DNA from: Ceratodon purpureus
Lineage: Eukaryota > Streptophyta > Bryopsida > Pseudoditrichales > Ditrichaceae
Length of the DNA: 64,000 nt
Direction of reading: 5' to 3'
Assembly: GCA_014871385.1 (NCBI GenBank)
Contig: CM026431.1
Coordinates: 15,986,450-16,050,449, forward strand
The notes beneath the pieces are model-generated. The model was not told where the DNA came from and did not search any database. It saw only the letters and a list, made by a program, of their open reading frames with translations. Made by a program: the position numbers and the translations under genes. This document shows, in pieces, positions 25,884 through 37,570 of this stretch (position 1 is its first letter; every line of letters starts with the position of its first letter).

Positions 25884-26382
25884 GTAGTGTATTTTCACCC
25901 ATAACACTCTCCCTCTGTGGGAGCTACCTAAACTCTCGATGTTGGCACTGAGCCTAGCATGGATTAGTGTGGCTATGCCTCCTCGTCCAGCTCCTTGGTC
26001 ATTGGAATCGTTACCATATCCTACTGCTGCCTCTGAGTATAAGTAAGTTGCACTCGCATTCAACTGTCTGCCAAGGTTTTCCGCCCTTGCACCTGTAAGC
26101 TTGTGTTCCTGTATGAAGATTATATCTGGAGCTGGTGAAATTGATGAAAGATAGTTCCTAAGCCTAGCTACTTTGTCGGGGTCATTCAACCCTCGGATGT
26201 TGATAGTTAGGATGTTCATCATCATGCAGATGTGTTTGGGGAAACATGGGGCTGGTGTCGGGCAACCTGGGCTTCTACCGCGTCGTCCAAACGTCGGTTG
26301 ACAGCTTCAAGTTTTGCTTTGTACGAGGCTGCTAGGCGGATGGCTTTAGCATTCTGAGCAATCGGGGTGACTACACATCTGG

Positions 26383-28092
26383 TCAAGGGCTCTTGGATCC
26401 TAGTTGGGATGTCTGGGGGGGGGCTGTCTCCGGGATAACAGAGACAAGGGTGCTCTGTTCTGCTGCCTGGTTACCAATATGTGAGACCGGAACTTGGTCA
26501 GATGAGGCCAGGGCTTGCGTTGGGAATAGGTCCAGACCGAGCGATGAGCTATGCGAAGCAGCTTCAGCTCGGCTTCTACGGAATTCTTCAATCTTCTTGA
26601 AAGCTACTGCTGGGGGTTCGTCAAGGAGAATCCTAAACTGCCCCTGTTCCACGATTTTCGAGTCTTGTGTCTGTGCAGCTGTAGGTTCTGACATCCTTTC
26701 AAGACGTTTAGAGGTTGCACTGCTGTGAACTGGAGAGCAGCTGCTCAGGATGCTATCAGCACCTCGTTTAGCTCCAGGGTTCCTACCGTAACGGCCAGGG
26801 GACCAAGTCATGGGGGAACTATCAATGCGCTCGGGAGATTCAAATAACATTTCTCTAACTTGATCTGTAGTGAGAGGGACCTCGGGGGCAAATTGAGGTT
26901 GAAGATCCTGACGCTGCTGGCTCCTGTTGTTCGAAATGGTTGCATTATTTCGCACTTCAGGTGGTGGTGTTTTAGACACCTTGTTCCTCCTGCTGGTCAC
27001 CAATGTGTAGCCTTGGTCATCTTCTTCTACAGGAGGTCGGTGTGTCTCTGCCTGGGGCTGCGGTGCCTGGTTAGCTTGAGCCCTATTCTGAGCGGGGCCA
27101 GGGACTGGTTGCCCACGATGATCGCGAGCCTGAGGTCGGTTCCGGTTCGTTTGCTCCCGATGGCTTGGATGAGCTCGTGTCTGTGGTAGCGGAGCATTCC
27201 TGTGTTGCCTCTGCTGCGCCGCTGGAGGTCCTGGCGGTCTAAGGTCTGTGCATTCGGATACCTTGTGTGTGAGAGATAAGCAAAACCGACACCTCACAGG
27301 GGCGTGGTCATAGTTTATCAGAATGGCATGAGACACGTTCTCTAATCCTACAATCTCTAGAGCTGATGGCCATCCTTGCGAAAGGTCGAGGCCGACACAA
27401 AATCTCGGATTTCTCAGGTGTTTATTCTGTTGGTCTGCCGCATAGACTGGTCCAAGGGCTGATGCGATGTATCCCTCCAATGGTTTGAACTCGTACGGGA
27501 TTTTAACGAGTGAGACCCACGCTGGGATCCTCAACCCTACAGGATTGTCAGGGTTAAAGTTGGGAATCCACTTCTGATACACGCACAATCCCCATGGCGT
27601 AGAGTGCGGTGTCATGGCGAGAACTTGCCTCGTAGTAACAACACTGTTTGAGGTTAGGAAGACGAAGCCCCTCCCCATGTCGACCTTGATGTTAACTCCG
27701 TCAAAACCCAACTTCTGATTTATCAGTTGTATCCAATCGGCAAGCAGATGTTGGGGTATCTTCTTACCGATAAAGCTCGCAATTATCGTGGTCTACCTCA
27801 AGTGAGCCGCTTCTCTTGCTAGGGTTTCCTTGTCCAGCAGTGGCCCCGTCGTGAGGTGCCTCATGAGAAGTCCGTGGCAGTTCCTACTGTAGCCTACCGG
27901 AAGCAGTTCTCCTGGGGTGGCTTGATATGGGTTGTACTGAACTCCATCGCTAATCCTGTAGCACAAAATCGGGCATGCAATCGAGGCGTCAGTGGTGGAA
28001 GGTTTTAAGAGTGGGGGAGGTGGCGGGACCACGCGTGGTTGGACACCATTGTCAGCCTCGCCTCGTGCAAGTGCGTCACGGTATGACTCCAT
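26383..28092 (-). pseudogene. LINE ORF1: DUF4283-like, zinc-knuckle nucleic-acid-binding protein
   Basis: From ATG 28092 the frame is open to 26383 except for one in-frame TAG at 27793-27795. A DUF4283-like region follows the stop (landmarks TIIASFIGKKIPQ and DMGRGFVFLTSN, the pattern of plant LINE gag proteins). After it comes one CX2CX4HX4C zinc knuckle (CRFCLSLTHKVSEC), then a long Pro/Gln/Arg-rich tail. The protein would bind LINE RNA. It is the first cistron, and the gap to ORF2 is about 157 bp. With the stop repaired it would be about 570 residues, normal for the family. Confidence 0.85.
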
Positions 28093-28359
28093 CACTGGTA
28101 ACAAGAAAAAAGCATCTCTCTAGATAACTGGCACTAAACCCATTTAGGGTTACTGTTTCTATTTTCTAAAAGCGAAACGCCTTGCGACCGGTTTCTATGC
28201 TATCCTAGCAAGAAATCCTCAGAGATCACACACACGCTTCGTGATTCAGAGCAGCAGGAGCTAATCGTTAGCTTGCATCGCGATCTGAGCAGGAAACCCT
28301 AATCGCCGCCGCACTGCTCTCCGTCTCCCCCCAGTGCTCGTAAACTAATAAACTTGACC
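28093..28359 (-). other. LINE 5' leader
   Basis: A GC-rich leader between the right target duplication and ORF1, with several CGCCGC and GATCGCGATG-like tracts. In plant LINEs such leaders carry the internal promoter, but no specific site is recognised here. Confidence 0.5.
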
Positions 28360-28373
28360 AATTGTGAACTTTT

Positions 28374-31300
28374 ACAGAGGTTTCAAAGGGGTCTCTTTAT
28401 TTCTCCCCGTTGAGCGGGGCTCTGTTGCCAGGTTTGGTGAGTTTCATTTTTCTGCCCCTCCCCGTTTTGGGGTTGTGTGGTTATTTTTTTAGTTCTTATT
28501 CTTGCTAAATTTAGGGAAGGAGGTCCCAAATTAGTGGAGGAAGGTCCTCTTGAGATTAGTAAGACTCCACTCAAGCATAATAACAGGGCATAGATTTGCC
28601 CCACCCCTCCCACCCCCTCCAGAATTTGGCCTCCGAGCCGCGCTCAATGGGGGGATTTAGACAATCTTCTTTCAAAGAATATTGTAGTTAACAAGGAACT
28701 TGCATGTTAATGAGGGTAATATTGTTCATGGAAAGGAAGTATGGCTTCAACAATAATCAGACTAGACCAGAGGTAGTTTACAATAAAGACCAAAAACTCA
28801 TCCTGTAGACCTACAAAACTGGTGATTAACTCATCAACTTGTTCCGGGATGACTTGGGTTTACACTACTAGAACAAAAAGAAAATGACAAGAGGAGCTGA
28901 GGTCCTGAAAAGGCTTTAAAACAAGCTTAGTAGAAGGGTCCCCCAATTTTGTGGTGAAGCAGGTAACAATGAGGATACCATAGGCATGAAATGCTATTTT
29001 GTAGTGTAAATCGTCCCAGAGAAAAAGAAACTTCGGTCTTTAGAGGAAACTGCGTAAATTAAGTGTCTTGATGGACTTGTTTGAGCATATGTGGAGGATG
29101 AAGTAGCTTGGTAATGTTGAGTGAGCAATCGTAGGCAGGAAATGAGTTGTGTCAGCCAACAGCCCGCTGTACAAGACAAGAGACTTTACACCCGTTTGCT
29201 AATATAAAATAAAGTAGCTTTAGCTACTAAACTTTTTAGTTTTAACTATGGGAGGTTTAGTGTTTGTGGTAACAATTGGTGGTTTTCTATTCTTCTTGTG
29301 TAGGGGAGGATAGACATGATATATTGTATGGCGATAGTATTTATGTTTTGAAAGGTATTTTTGATGGTAGGCATACATATTTTAGAATTTTCTTCGAGTA
29401 ATTTCATTGATGAGATGTGTGTAGTGGCTCTGGCACGTGCTGTGATGACAATAAGGGGGCCGACTTTCCATCTTTTAGCAACAATAGTGGCGGTTAATGG
29501 TCTGCATTTGTTAATTTTAGCTTCAAGTATTTTTGAGGAGAATTGGCCATTGCAATATGTGAATTAAATAAATTGTATCGTAAGATTGGGGTCTATTTCT
29601 ATGGGGGGTTGTTTTGGTATGATATACCTCTGACACTGGCATCTTTGCGCACCGCATGTGCAAGGAAGTAGCCAACAAATCGTCCCAAGTAAATTTTGTT
29701 GATTCTAGAATAGAATGAATATACAACGTATATTCGTAATTCAGTCGATCTCCTGGGTCTTGCAAGGTAATCGTAACATTGAGATATAACTCTATATGTT
29801 GCTGAAGGAAGTCAGAAGCAACTCCGAATAGCATGTGAGTAGTTCTACATGATTGTCATCACCTATCACTCAAAAACTCTGTATCCTTCCTTCGCTAATT
29901 GACAATTTTATAAACTATCTAAGTTAGTAGCACCATTTTGTAAGGTGGAAATTCGCTAAACAACACCCAAGCCCAATAAAATCTATATTTGTTCTACGGG
30001 AGGGTCAAATTTGTCTAAGTTTGGTGTATGTCTAAGGTTGACTAGGTAGATGAAGGTTTTTAAGGGAAAATGTCTTAAGGATAACTCTTATCTTTGAGTT
30101 TGTGTGGCATTCTGCCAATTAAGTCTTAAGGTATTACAACATCCCCAGGAAATTGTACTAAGCCTTAAGCTTCAAGTGATACAAGTCTACGGTCTTTGAT
30201 CATTAAGTAGACTTTATCATTGCCATCTTGGCTATGGAGTTCCTCTATATAACTCCTTCTTCACTTCTTATCCATTCATCAATTAAATTGAATTATCAAC
30301 ACACAACTTACCTCAAGCAATGATGATACTTCAATCTCCTTTACTCCAAGCCATTCCTTCTTTCTCTTAAGAAAACACACTTAAGTTAGTAGATAATGTA
30401 TTTATGATACAATTGAATTAAAGCTTCTACCACAATTGAATTATATGAATGCCTTATACAAACATTAATTCAATATTCAATCTCTTTATCTTATTTAATT
30501 CACACAATATAAGAATTCACTCAATTCTCATTGTAAATCTTAATTCTTTCACACACTAAGTACTTCTTTACTTCCACATTCAACTCAAGTACTTACAATC
30601 ACTCCTTCAACTTCCAATCTTATTACAATTCAACAATTGCAATCACTCTTTAAACAACTAAGGTATTTCCTTAATTCTCATGAAGTACTATTTAATTTTC
30701 AATTAATACAATGCTAAAACATTACTCCTCTCAAGTCAATGTTCAAAGCATTCAACTCACAACACACATTCAACACTTTCTACACAATTTCCTTCCACAA
30801 TCTTAAAGAATTCACTCATTCTTTTATTGCAAAGACTAGCTTTTAAGCTAGGACACACATAATACACAATGTGGTGATTTCCACTTTGGAGAAGAAGGAG
30901 ATATACTTGAATCCTTAAGGGGTGCACTCTTTCCCAATGGATGTGCCTTTAAGGTAGCATCTATTCTTAAGGTCGTGACTCCCTATAGGGTTGCACTCCT
31001 TAACATCTCTTAGCTAGGGGTGTGTCTTTTACTACATTCACACTTAACCTTTCTCCTTAAGGTTTATTCTTTAGACTATTTACTTATTCTAATGTGAACT
31101 AGGTTCCTTTTAAGACCTTTTCACATTCTAATGATTCTACCCTACTTAAAGCACTTAATTTCTAATTTTTTAAAGTTTTTATTGCTCTTTTTTCTTATTT
31201 TAAAGAATTAGGGCTTAAATCTAAAAAGTAGCTCTACACATTTACGTCAAAGTTGACCGCACACGGATTTACACTGTACAAAGGCATTGGAATCCCAAGG

Positions 31301-31994
31301 GAAGGATGTCTGAGAAACAATATTCTGCATCAACATAGTTACTGGTTCTGTCATCCCAGGACCATCCCATAGCACTTGCCAGCAGGTGCACTCCCATGTC
31401 CCTTCCTTCGTTTTGAAATTGTTCTTAAAAGTCTTCATTTTGAATGAAACACTGTGATCTTGTATAGTCCACAAATGTATACCAAAAAAATTTATAAAAC
31501 AAATAATTTCCCTTTAAGTTCCTTTTTGAAATTAAATTTTTTCTTCATTGAAGAGGAAGATAATTAATGTCCTACGCATTATCAAAGAGTAGAACTTCAA
31601 TCTTGATAAAGACTATGTAAATGAAAAGTCTTGTGCTTCAACATGCTATGGAGTTTATCCAAGAGACATATACTTGTAGTGAGGAACTATACGTTGTTTT
31701 TAAATATAGATTTTATGATTTGAATGTAAGAACTTCACATCAATGATTATGAACAACAATGAGATGTAAGGAAGCAACTTTATAAAAAACGAAATTTTTT
31801 AAGGTTTTGAGACTTTGGACCGTCTTTGATAGCATTCTCATTTGTTTATTGGTTAATCATAAATCAACTTTTATTAGTTATTAGTCATGTTTGGCAATAC
31901 TCTAAGGCTTAAGGACAAACCTTTACGTAGAAATTAATAAGAAAAATGGTTTCCAAATGAAATTTAAAATTTCTAATAACGATAAGACTTTTAC
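28374..31994. other. Intergenic DNA, largely unrecognised
   Basis: Apart from a possible exon at 29628-29834, I see no gene. About 29990-31200 is a pyrimidine-rich block with many CACTCAATTC-like stretches that looks like an old repeat without identifiable ends. A 75-codon frame at 31247-31474 (minus) has no motif and is left unannotated. Confidence 0.4.
29628..29834 (-). CDS. Possible orphan exon, hypothetical
   Basis: A frame of 69 codons, starting at a possible ATG and including DFLQQHIELYLNVTITLQDP and FTWDDLLATSLHMRCAK, has balanced amino-acid use unlike the AT-rich noise around it. It ends at a good splice donor (CAGAG then GTATAT, junction after 29628). No downstream exon could be identified and no family is recognised. 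It may be an exon of a degraded gene or of an unrecognised mobile element. The call rests on composition and the donor site alone. Confidence 0.25.
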
Positions 31995-33060
31995 ATGTAG
32001 CCATCACCGACGTTATCTTGTGAGCGGTGAGCAGTGAGCGGTGAGCGGTGAGCATAAAATTTCAGTTTTTTTCAAAAAAAAGTTTGAATTTTTTTACAAG
32101 AATGAAATCTTTTCACCCAATTCTATCAAAAACCATAATCTTAAAACTCTTTCTTCGAAGACACGATTAAATAATAAGTGACACCTATTACCGTGGAAGA
32201 TTAATAAATTTGACTATTTTTTTAAAAAAACCAAAAAAGGAAAAAAAATTGGAAGAATTTAAATAAATCCCAAAAAAGGAAGAACGAAAAAAATTGCTAA
32301 ATTTATTTCAAAAGAAGAAATGGGATAAAAACCAAAACTAGGCGGGAAAAAAACTCTTACGCAAGGCCTTTTTGGATTCACAAAGAGAGTATTCTTTTAT
32401 ATACACTTTTGAAATTAAAATTCCACAAAGATATAACATTGAAAGGTGGATCCGACAGTCGATTACATGTGGTTTTAAAATTACAATTTTTGTTTTTAAT
32501 ATATCTTTTTATGATTTACTATAGAATATTATCTAATCGCAGGGACTTAGTAGATATGATCTTTATTTATAGAAGGTAAGTTCAAATACATCCTAAGCAT
32601 AAATTTAAATTAAATCATTTAGGAGAAAATATGAGTCACAAAGTAAAAACTTCTATAGCAATTGCAATTAGTTCCAAAGAAACTTCCAAAAGAATCTATC
32701 AAGTGTAGTAAGTTCTAAAAACGCATAACCTTGTTATAACCAAGTCGATGAAAGTATCCACTTTGTAATCCATCTTTTAGAGATATAAAAAAATCTAGTA
32801 ACGTGTTTGCAGTACTTTTCTTGTCCTATCTTTCCAAGGATCTATGATATCATCTTCATGAAATTTAAGAATGTACATTGCGGTTCATTGATGATAGTAA
32901 CTGAGTACACCTTCCCCTTTCCACCATCTATAGAAATAACATATCCAGAACTATAACATGGTATGAATTTAAAATTTATCATACAACAATTGTTTAAACC
33001 CCTGAAGAAAGATTTCTAAAAACATGTCACAAGTATTATTTCCCAAAACAAATGATCTTG

Positions 33061-34275
33061 TAATTTTCTATAAAAACTATCAAATAATACTCAAAATTAA
33101 ACCACTTGATGGAACTCTTGAATCTCAAAGACCCGTAAAAGGATGTGTCTTTCCAATGAAAAATACATTCAAAGCATACAAAGTGACGTAGGAATCCAAA
33201 AGAGGTTTAATAATCACATGTTTATTGAATTTTGAGTTAAGTAAAATTAGGCATCCAACTTGAAAGGGATTAAAACACATAAAAGTTCTTGAAAGTTAGA
33301 AAAGACAAATGTGGCCTTCACACCTCAAAGGGATCCATAATGTATTAGCTTTTTAAAATTATTCAACAAAAAAGGTATCTTAGCTATGCTGATATTCTGA
33401 CAATGCTGTTTTGAATTCTTCAAATTGGCCCTACACATGGAGATTTTCTCCAAATCTTTGATGTAATACATCGTTGGAAAGCCCCTCGACAAGAGCTTTC
33501 CAAAAACATACGACAAGCCATATTTCCAAGAAAGAAAAAAAATCTCGTCATTTTCCATGCGAGTTGTCAAAAAAAGTGAATGCAAGAGGCACCCCCAATC
33601 CATCTCTCGGATCCGAGGGGTGCCCCCAAGCTCTGACTTTCACTCGCTTTTTTGCTCCATATGAGCTCCAGCTCAATGTTGGATGCTCAGATTTCTTTGC
33701 TTTTTCAGTTTAAAGTGAAGGTAGGAGGCACCCCCGAACCATCCCTCGGATCCGAGACGTGCCTCGGCCAAGTATTTTTTTTTGCTTTTTTGAGTGCGTG
33801 GTTACAATTTTCACTCACAGTTTGAAGTTCAAAAACAGAATATATGTAAGATTCTCCTCTCGGATCTGAGAGAAGAATATATTCTGTCACATATTTTGAC
33901 ATGTATTCTTCTCTCAAAAATTCAAAACAGCATTGTCAGAATATCAGCATAGCTAAGATACCTTTTTTGTTGAATAATTTTAAAAAGCTAATACATTATG
34001 GATCCCTTTGAGGTGTGAAGGCCACATTTGTCTTTTCTAACTTTCAAGAACTTTTATGTGTTTTAATCCCTTTCAAGTTGGATGCCTAATTTTACTTAAC
34101 TCAAAATTCAATAAACATGTGATTATTAAACCTCTTTTGGATTCCTACGTCACTTTGTATGCTTTGAATGTATTTTTCATTGGAAAGACACATCCTTTTA
34201 TGGGTCTTTGAGATTCATGAGTTCCATCAAGTGGTTTAATTTTGAGTATTATTTGATAGTTTTTATGGAAAATTA
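33061..34275. repeat. Long palindrome, 357-bp arms with 501-bp spacer
   Basis: The arms 33061-33417 and 33919-34275 are inverted copies with only a few differences (for example at about 33117 and 33133), roughly 99 percent identical by eye. The spacer contains three copies of the palindrome CTCGGATCYGAG (33606-33617, 33745-33756, 33859-33870), two of them inside a longer repeated module with GAGGCACCCCC. RNA read through this region would form a long double-stranded stem. Confidence 0.9.
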
Positions 34276-34818
34276 AGCAAACTCATGTTTTATTGTTAAA
34301 ACTCAAGTGCTCGAGTTGAGCTGTGCGTTTGCTTGTTCGTCTTTGCTACTTGCAACGAACAGGTAGCGCTTTTCGTTTTTTTGTTTAGACCCCTTTTGTG
34401 GAGTATCGAATTGGTCTCTTCGGATCGAAGATGAGAATCTTCTTATAATTCTTATAATGCTAAAGATGACGTTTGTAAAGTAGTTGGATTTGAGGTTGTT
34501 TGTGTTGGAGGGCCTTTTCGGAGTTCTCATATCTTGAGTGATTATAAGACAGTCTTTACCGTTGGGCCTGTACGATCTTTGAATAATCAGCTAAGAGCTT
34601 TGCATATTTTAGAGTATATTTTCTACTGTGTATATGCATTTTCAGTTTTAAATTGTTTTTTGTCCAGTCTCCTTTATATTATTAATGCATGGTTTTTTTT
34701 TATTGTACTTCTACTTTTACAAGATTATATGATATGATATCAAGTTATTCTAAGATTCAGATGCTTGACTTGTTTGCATATCATCCGTCACTTTGACATT
34801 TTTCAGTCGAAGCGTGAA

Positions 34819-35436
34819 ATGACCTCTGAAAAATTGCAACTTTTCGCAACTGCCAAGGTTTCTGCCAAGTACAAAGAGAGATGGCTAAAGTGGTGGAACA
34901 TGAGCAAAGAGAGTCGTCTAGAGTATAACTGTCCTCCATCACCAACTTCTGATTCAGTTCTCCAGGTTTGAATTGATCAGGTTGCCTTTTGGGCTGTGGT
35001 ATGTATTCAAATCTTTTGACTGAAATTGTTGAATTCATTCCATGTCTTCTACCGGTTAGAGAAACAATATATTTGTTTAAAGTAAAATATGTACTTATGA
35101 AAATTGTCATTGTTTGTTACCGCAGTTAGAGGAGGAGGCTCTCAATTGTTATGCCAAGATTGTAGAGGAGGACATGATAGTGTTGAAGACACATGATTTA
35201 CCAAATCCTGTAGAGTGCATTAGCTCTTGGATTGAGGCTCATTTCATCAGTTTGTGGGGGAAAGCCTTTAGGAAGTTTTTCCTAAAGCTAGCACTTTTAT
35301 CAAGAAGGAGCCATTTCTCAACCAGGCTGGTGTTGAGAATGCTATGAAGCGGGCTATCTTGAGGTATTTATGGAGTGAGTTGGTTGTCAAGGGTGCATTT
35401 GACAAGAACGATATTCCACAGCGATTTAAGAAGTGA
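34819..35436 (+). pseudogene. Broken spliced gene inside the transposon, unknown family
   Basis: Exon 34819-34965 encodes MTSEKLQLFATAKVSAKYKE and continues to SDSVLQ, ending at the donor CAG/GTTTGA. The next exon opens after the acceptor TACCGCAG at 35126 with LEEEALNCYAKIVEED in the same phase. Near 35265 the frame shifts, and the coding pattern resumes in another frame as VFPKASTFIKKEPF and AILRYLWSELVVKG up to 35430, where a strong donor-like GTGAGTGG follows. The shift marks it as a pseudogene. It could be a remnant of the element's own gene or a captured host gene. No transposase motif is visible. Confidence 0.45.
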
Positions 35437-36172
35437 GTGGATGTCTCTAGCAGTAATGTATTTTTACTGATTATCAGAGAAAGCTTTTTGGAGCTCCTCA
35501 CCTCCATTGGATATGAATCGGGTGTAAATTTCTACATTGATCAATTTAGAAGCCATTATCTTTGGAAAAAAACCTTTAACCACCTTCCACGGCCATAGGT
35601 CCCATATATGCCATGTCATGCAAAATCATCTCAAAATATTCAAATAATAGTCAAAAATTTAAAAATTTAGTGCTCACCGCTCACCGCTCACTGCTCACCG
35701 CTCACAAGATAGCATTCCTGATGTAGCCATCAAATCCCTTCTTATAGTAAAGCATCTAGGCTATAAAAAAATCTTTTTTGCAATTCCAATAACTAATCTT
35801 AAGATAAAGTTGAAAAAAATGACAAGTGATTTGATGCACTCCACAAGGGCCTTATGGAAACAAGAAAAATTCAAAATTTTAAATTTTATTTTATCCCTTA
35901 GTGGGCTATTCCTACTACTATATATTTGGAGGCATATACACATTCTAATTTATGTGATGAACGTACGCTTGGAGGGCTTTCACTTTAAGATAAAAACAAG
36001 TTTTTTTAAATAAATATTAAAATAAATATTTAAAAAAAAACATGAATGAAGAAATATGTATAAAATATCATACCTTGAATTTTTGGACGAAATTCTTTTG
36101 GATTGAACTGGCTTTGGAGACAACTCTAATTATGGATATAAGTACACTACCACAAATTGAGTGTTGGCATTC

Positions 36173-37567
36173 CACTAGTGGAAATGGTAGTCAAGAACAC
36201 TGGGTTCTACACCAAATTGGAAGCTAAATGTGGTTGTGGGGAATGGTATAGTTGAAATACTGGTCGGTGTAAACTGACACCTAACAACGCCTTTAATTAA
36301 TTTATTTGTAGAGGAAAGGAGTAGGCGTGGTCCCCACGACAGGACAGGTGTTTTGGGACTAAGTCACATGGGCCACACTACATCCGCATAGCAGTAAAGC
36401 GCTCAATAAGAAATGCTCGGAAAATTCTACGACGAATTGTTTTGTGGATGGATTCCGGCTGTGTTAAGTTGGTCGATATTGATGTCCATAGAGCCCAAAG
36501 GTGAGTGTGAATCCCCTGCATCTTGATTTAGCCTTGCGCCACTATCAAGCGAGGAAAAGATTTATCACCCATGCGCTAGTCTCTATACGAGACTCACATG
36601 TCATATCAAATCCGGGAATCAGAATGTCGGGCACCATCACTCTTGCTGCTTGCACAATCTCCGATGTGAATCACCTCCGAAACCCCGTCTCAAAACATGG
36701 TGCATCATGCCGTCCTCTCAAAGCCCTACACCAAGGTTTATGAATCCATTTCCGGAGCAACGATGACCACGACAACAACCTTGTCGTCTATACTAATGCC
36801 GCTCCATACGAATATCTGATCCCCATATCAACGTCGTCCACTTCCACATTCATGATAGCACTTGTTGCAGCTATGTACACAAGTCGTAAAAAAACCTAAC
36901 AACTGAACATAGTATCAAAGCATGATCTATATAAAAGCCAACACATCCATTTCTCCGACACCTGCAACATCCACACTTGCATGTCCTTCCGAGTAACTGT
37001 AAAGGTGTGAAGGTGAACTCGGAGATTGAGCTCAACGACAATAAGGAGATGATACGACGCCCGATGAAAAGATCTACCAGTGTTGCAGTCTTGTATGAGC
37101 GTGCTATGGATTGAGAGTCTGGTCTTGTGGTCGGACGTCTAAGTTACCGCAAGACTATCCAACATTGCAGTTCGTCAACAGACATACTAGAAATATCATT
37201 CTAGTTTGTTGACTGCAATAGTAACTTGGTCTTATTGTTTGGGGAATCAACTGTTCATCTTCTAGCCTAATTCTCCCGCAACCTATCCATTCATGGCATG
37301 AGAAACTGAAGTTCCGCACGATTCCCATTTCTAGAAATTCTATCGATTGCGAAACGTGAAAGTACGGTTGTGGACATGTACACCATTGGTTGATAAAGTA
37401 TGAAGCCAGACTAAGACAAAAAATAGCTAAAGTGGAACAATGCCCTTCTATCAATTACACTGAAAAACTGCTCTGCGCCAATCATGACGTATTGCCCAAA
37501 AAAATGAACACCAATTTGCAATTTCAGTGTAGTCTCTCGGTGTAGTTGAAGCATGTTTCTACTAGTT
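36173..37567. mobile_element. Non-autonomous CACTA-type element
   Basis: The left end reads CACTAGTGGAAA and the right end reads TTTCTACTAGT, the inverse with the last base changed. TTC flanks both sides (36170-36172 and 37568-37570) as a 3-bp target duplication. The 1,395-bp body is GC-richer than its surroundings and has no convincing transposase. Its right end resembles the one near 16650, linking it to the remnant at 15522-16690. Confidence 0.65.
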
Positions 37568-37570
37568 TTC

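Larger units (their letters stand above)
18747..26225 (-). pseudogene. LINE ORF2: endonuclease and reverse transcriptase, inactivated
   Basis: The gene starts at MMMNILTINIRGLND (26225), typical of the APE-type endonuclease N-terminus. The endonuclease continues in three pieces: 26225 to about 25890, about 25118-24848 (FINVYGPNEP and GGDFNMVE motifs), and 22441-22155 (LSDHLPV, carrying the catalytic His). The pieces are separated by the two transposon insertions. After a linker comes the reverse transcriptase with KVDFKKAFDKV, RQGCPLAPS and the catalytic FADD near 20853-20864. The C-terminal zf-RVT-like region has CVVCPP, then HRFFSCP. Two premature stops, both TAG, lie at 22155-22157 and 21516-21518, and the frame is otherwise open. 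The product would nick target DNA and copy the LINE RNA. Confidence 0.9.
18563..28359 (-). mobile_element. Full-length plant LINE (L1-like), interrupted by two insertions
   Basis: On the minus strand the order is 5' leader, ORF1 (DUF4283-like region and zinc knuckle), ORF2 (endonuclease, reverse transcriptase, C-terminal zinc-binding region), short 3' region and a tail of about 45 A. The whole is bracketed by AATTGTGAAC duplications at 18553 and 28360. Without the two nested insertions and their duplicated target bases the element is about 6.6 kb. It spreads by target-primed reverse transcription. Three in-frame TAG codons and the insertions make this copy inactive. Confidence 0.9.
31995..35732. 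mobile_element. Unclassified 3.7-kb DNA transposon with 40-bp perfect TIRs
   Basis: The inverted ends 32015-32054 and 35671-35710 are 40 bp and perfectly complementary. They consist of the unit GTGAGCG/GTGAGCA repeated five times, preceded by ATCTT. A 12-bp direct repeat, ATGTAGCCATCA, lies outside them at 31995-32006 and 35721-35732, though 8 and 10 bp away from the perfect repeats, so true element ends are slightly uncertain. Inside are a 1.2-kb palindrome and a broken spliced gene. The ends do not match CACTA, Harbinger, Tc1, hAT or Mutator ends that I know, so the superfamily is left open. Confidence 0.7.
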
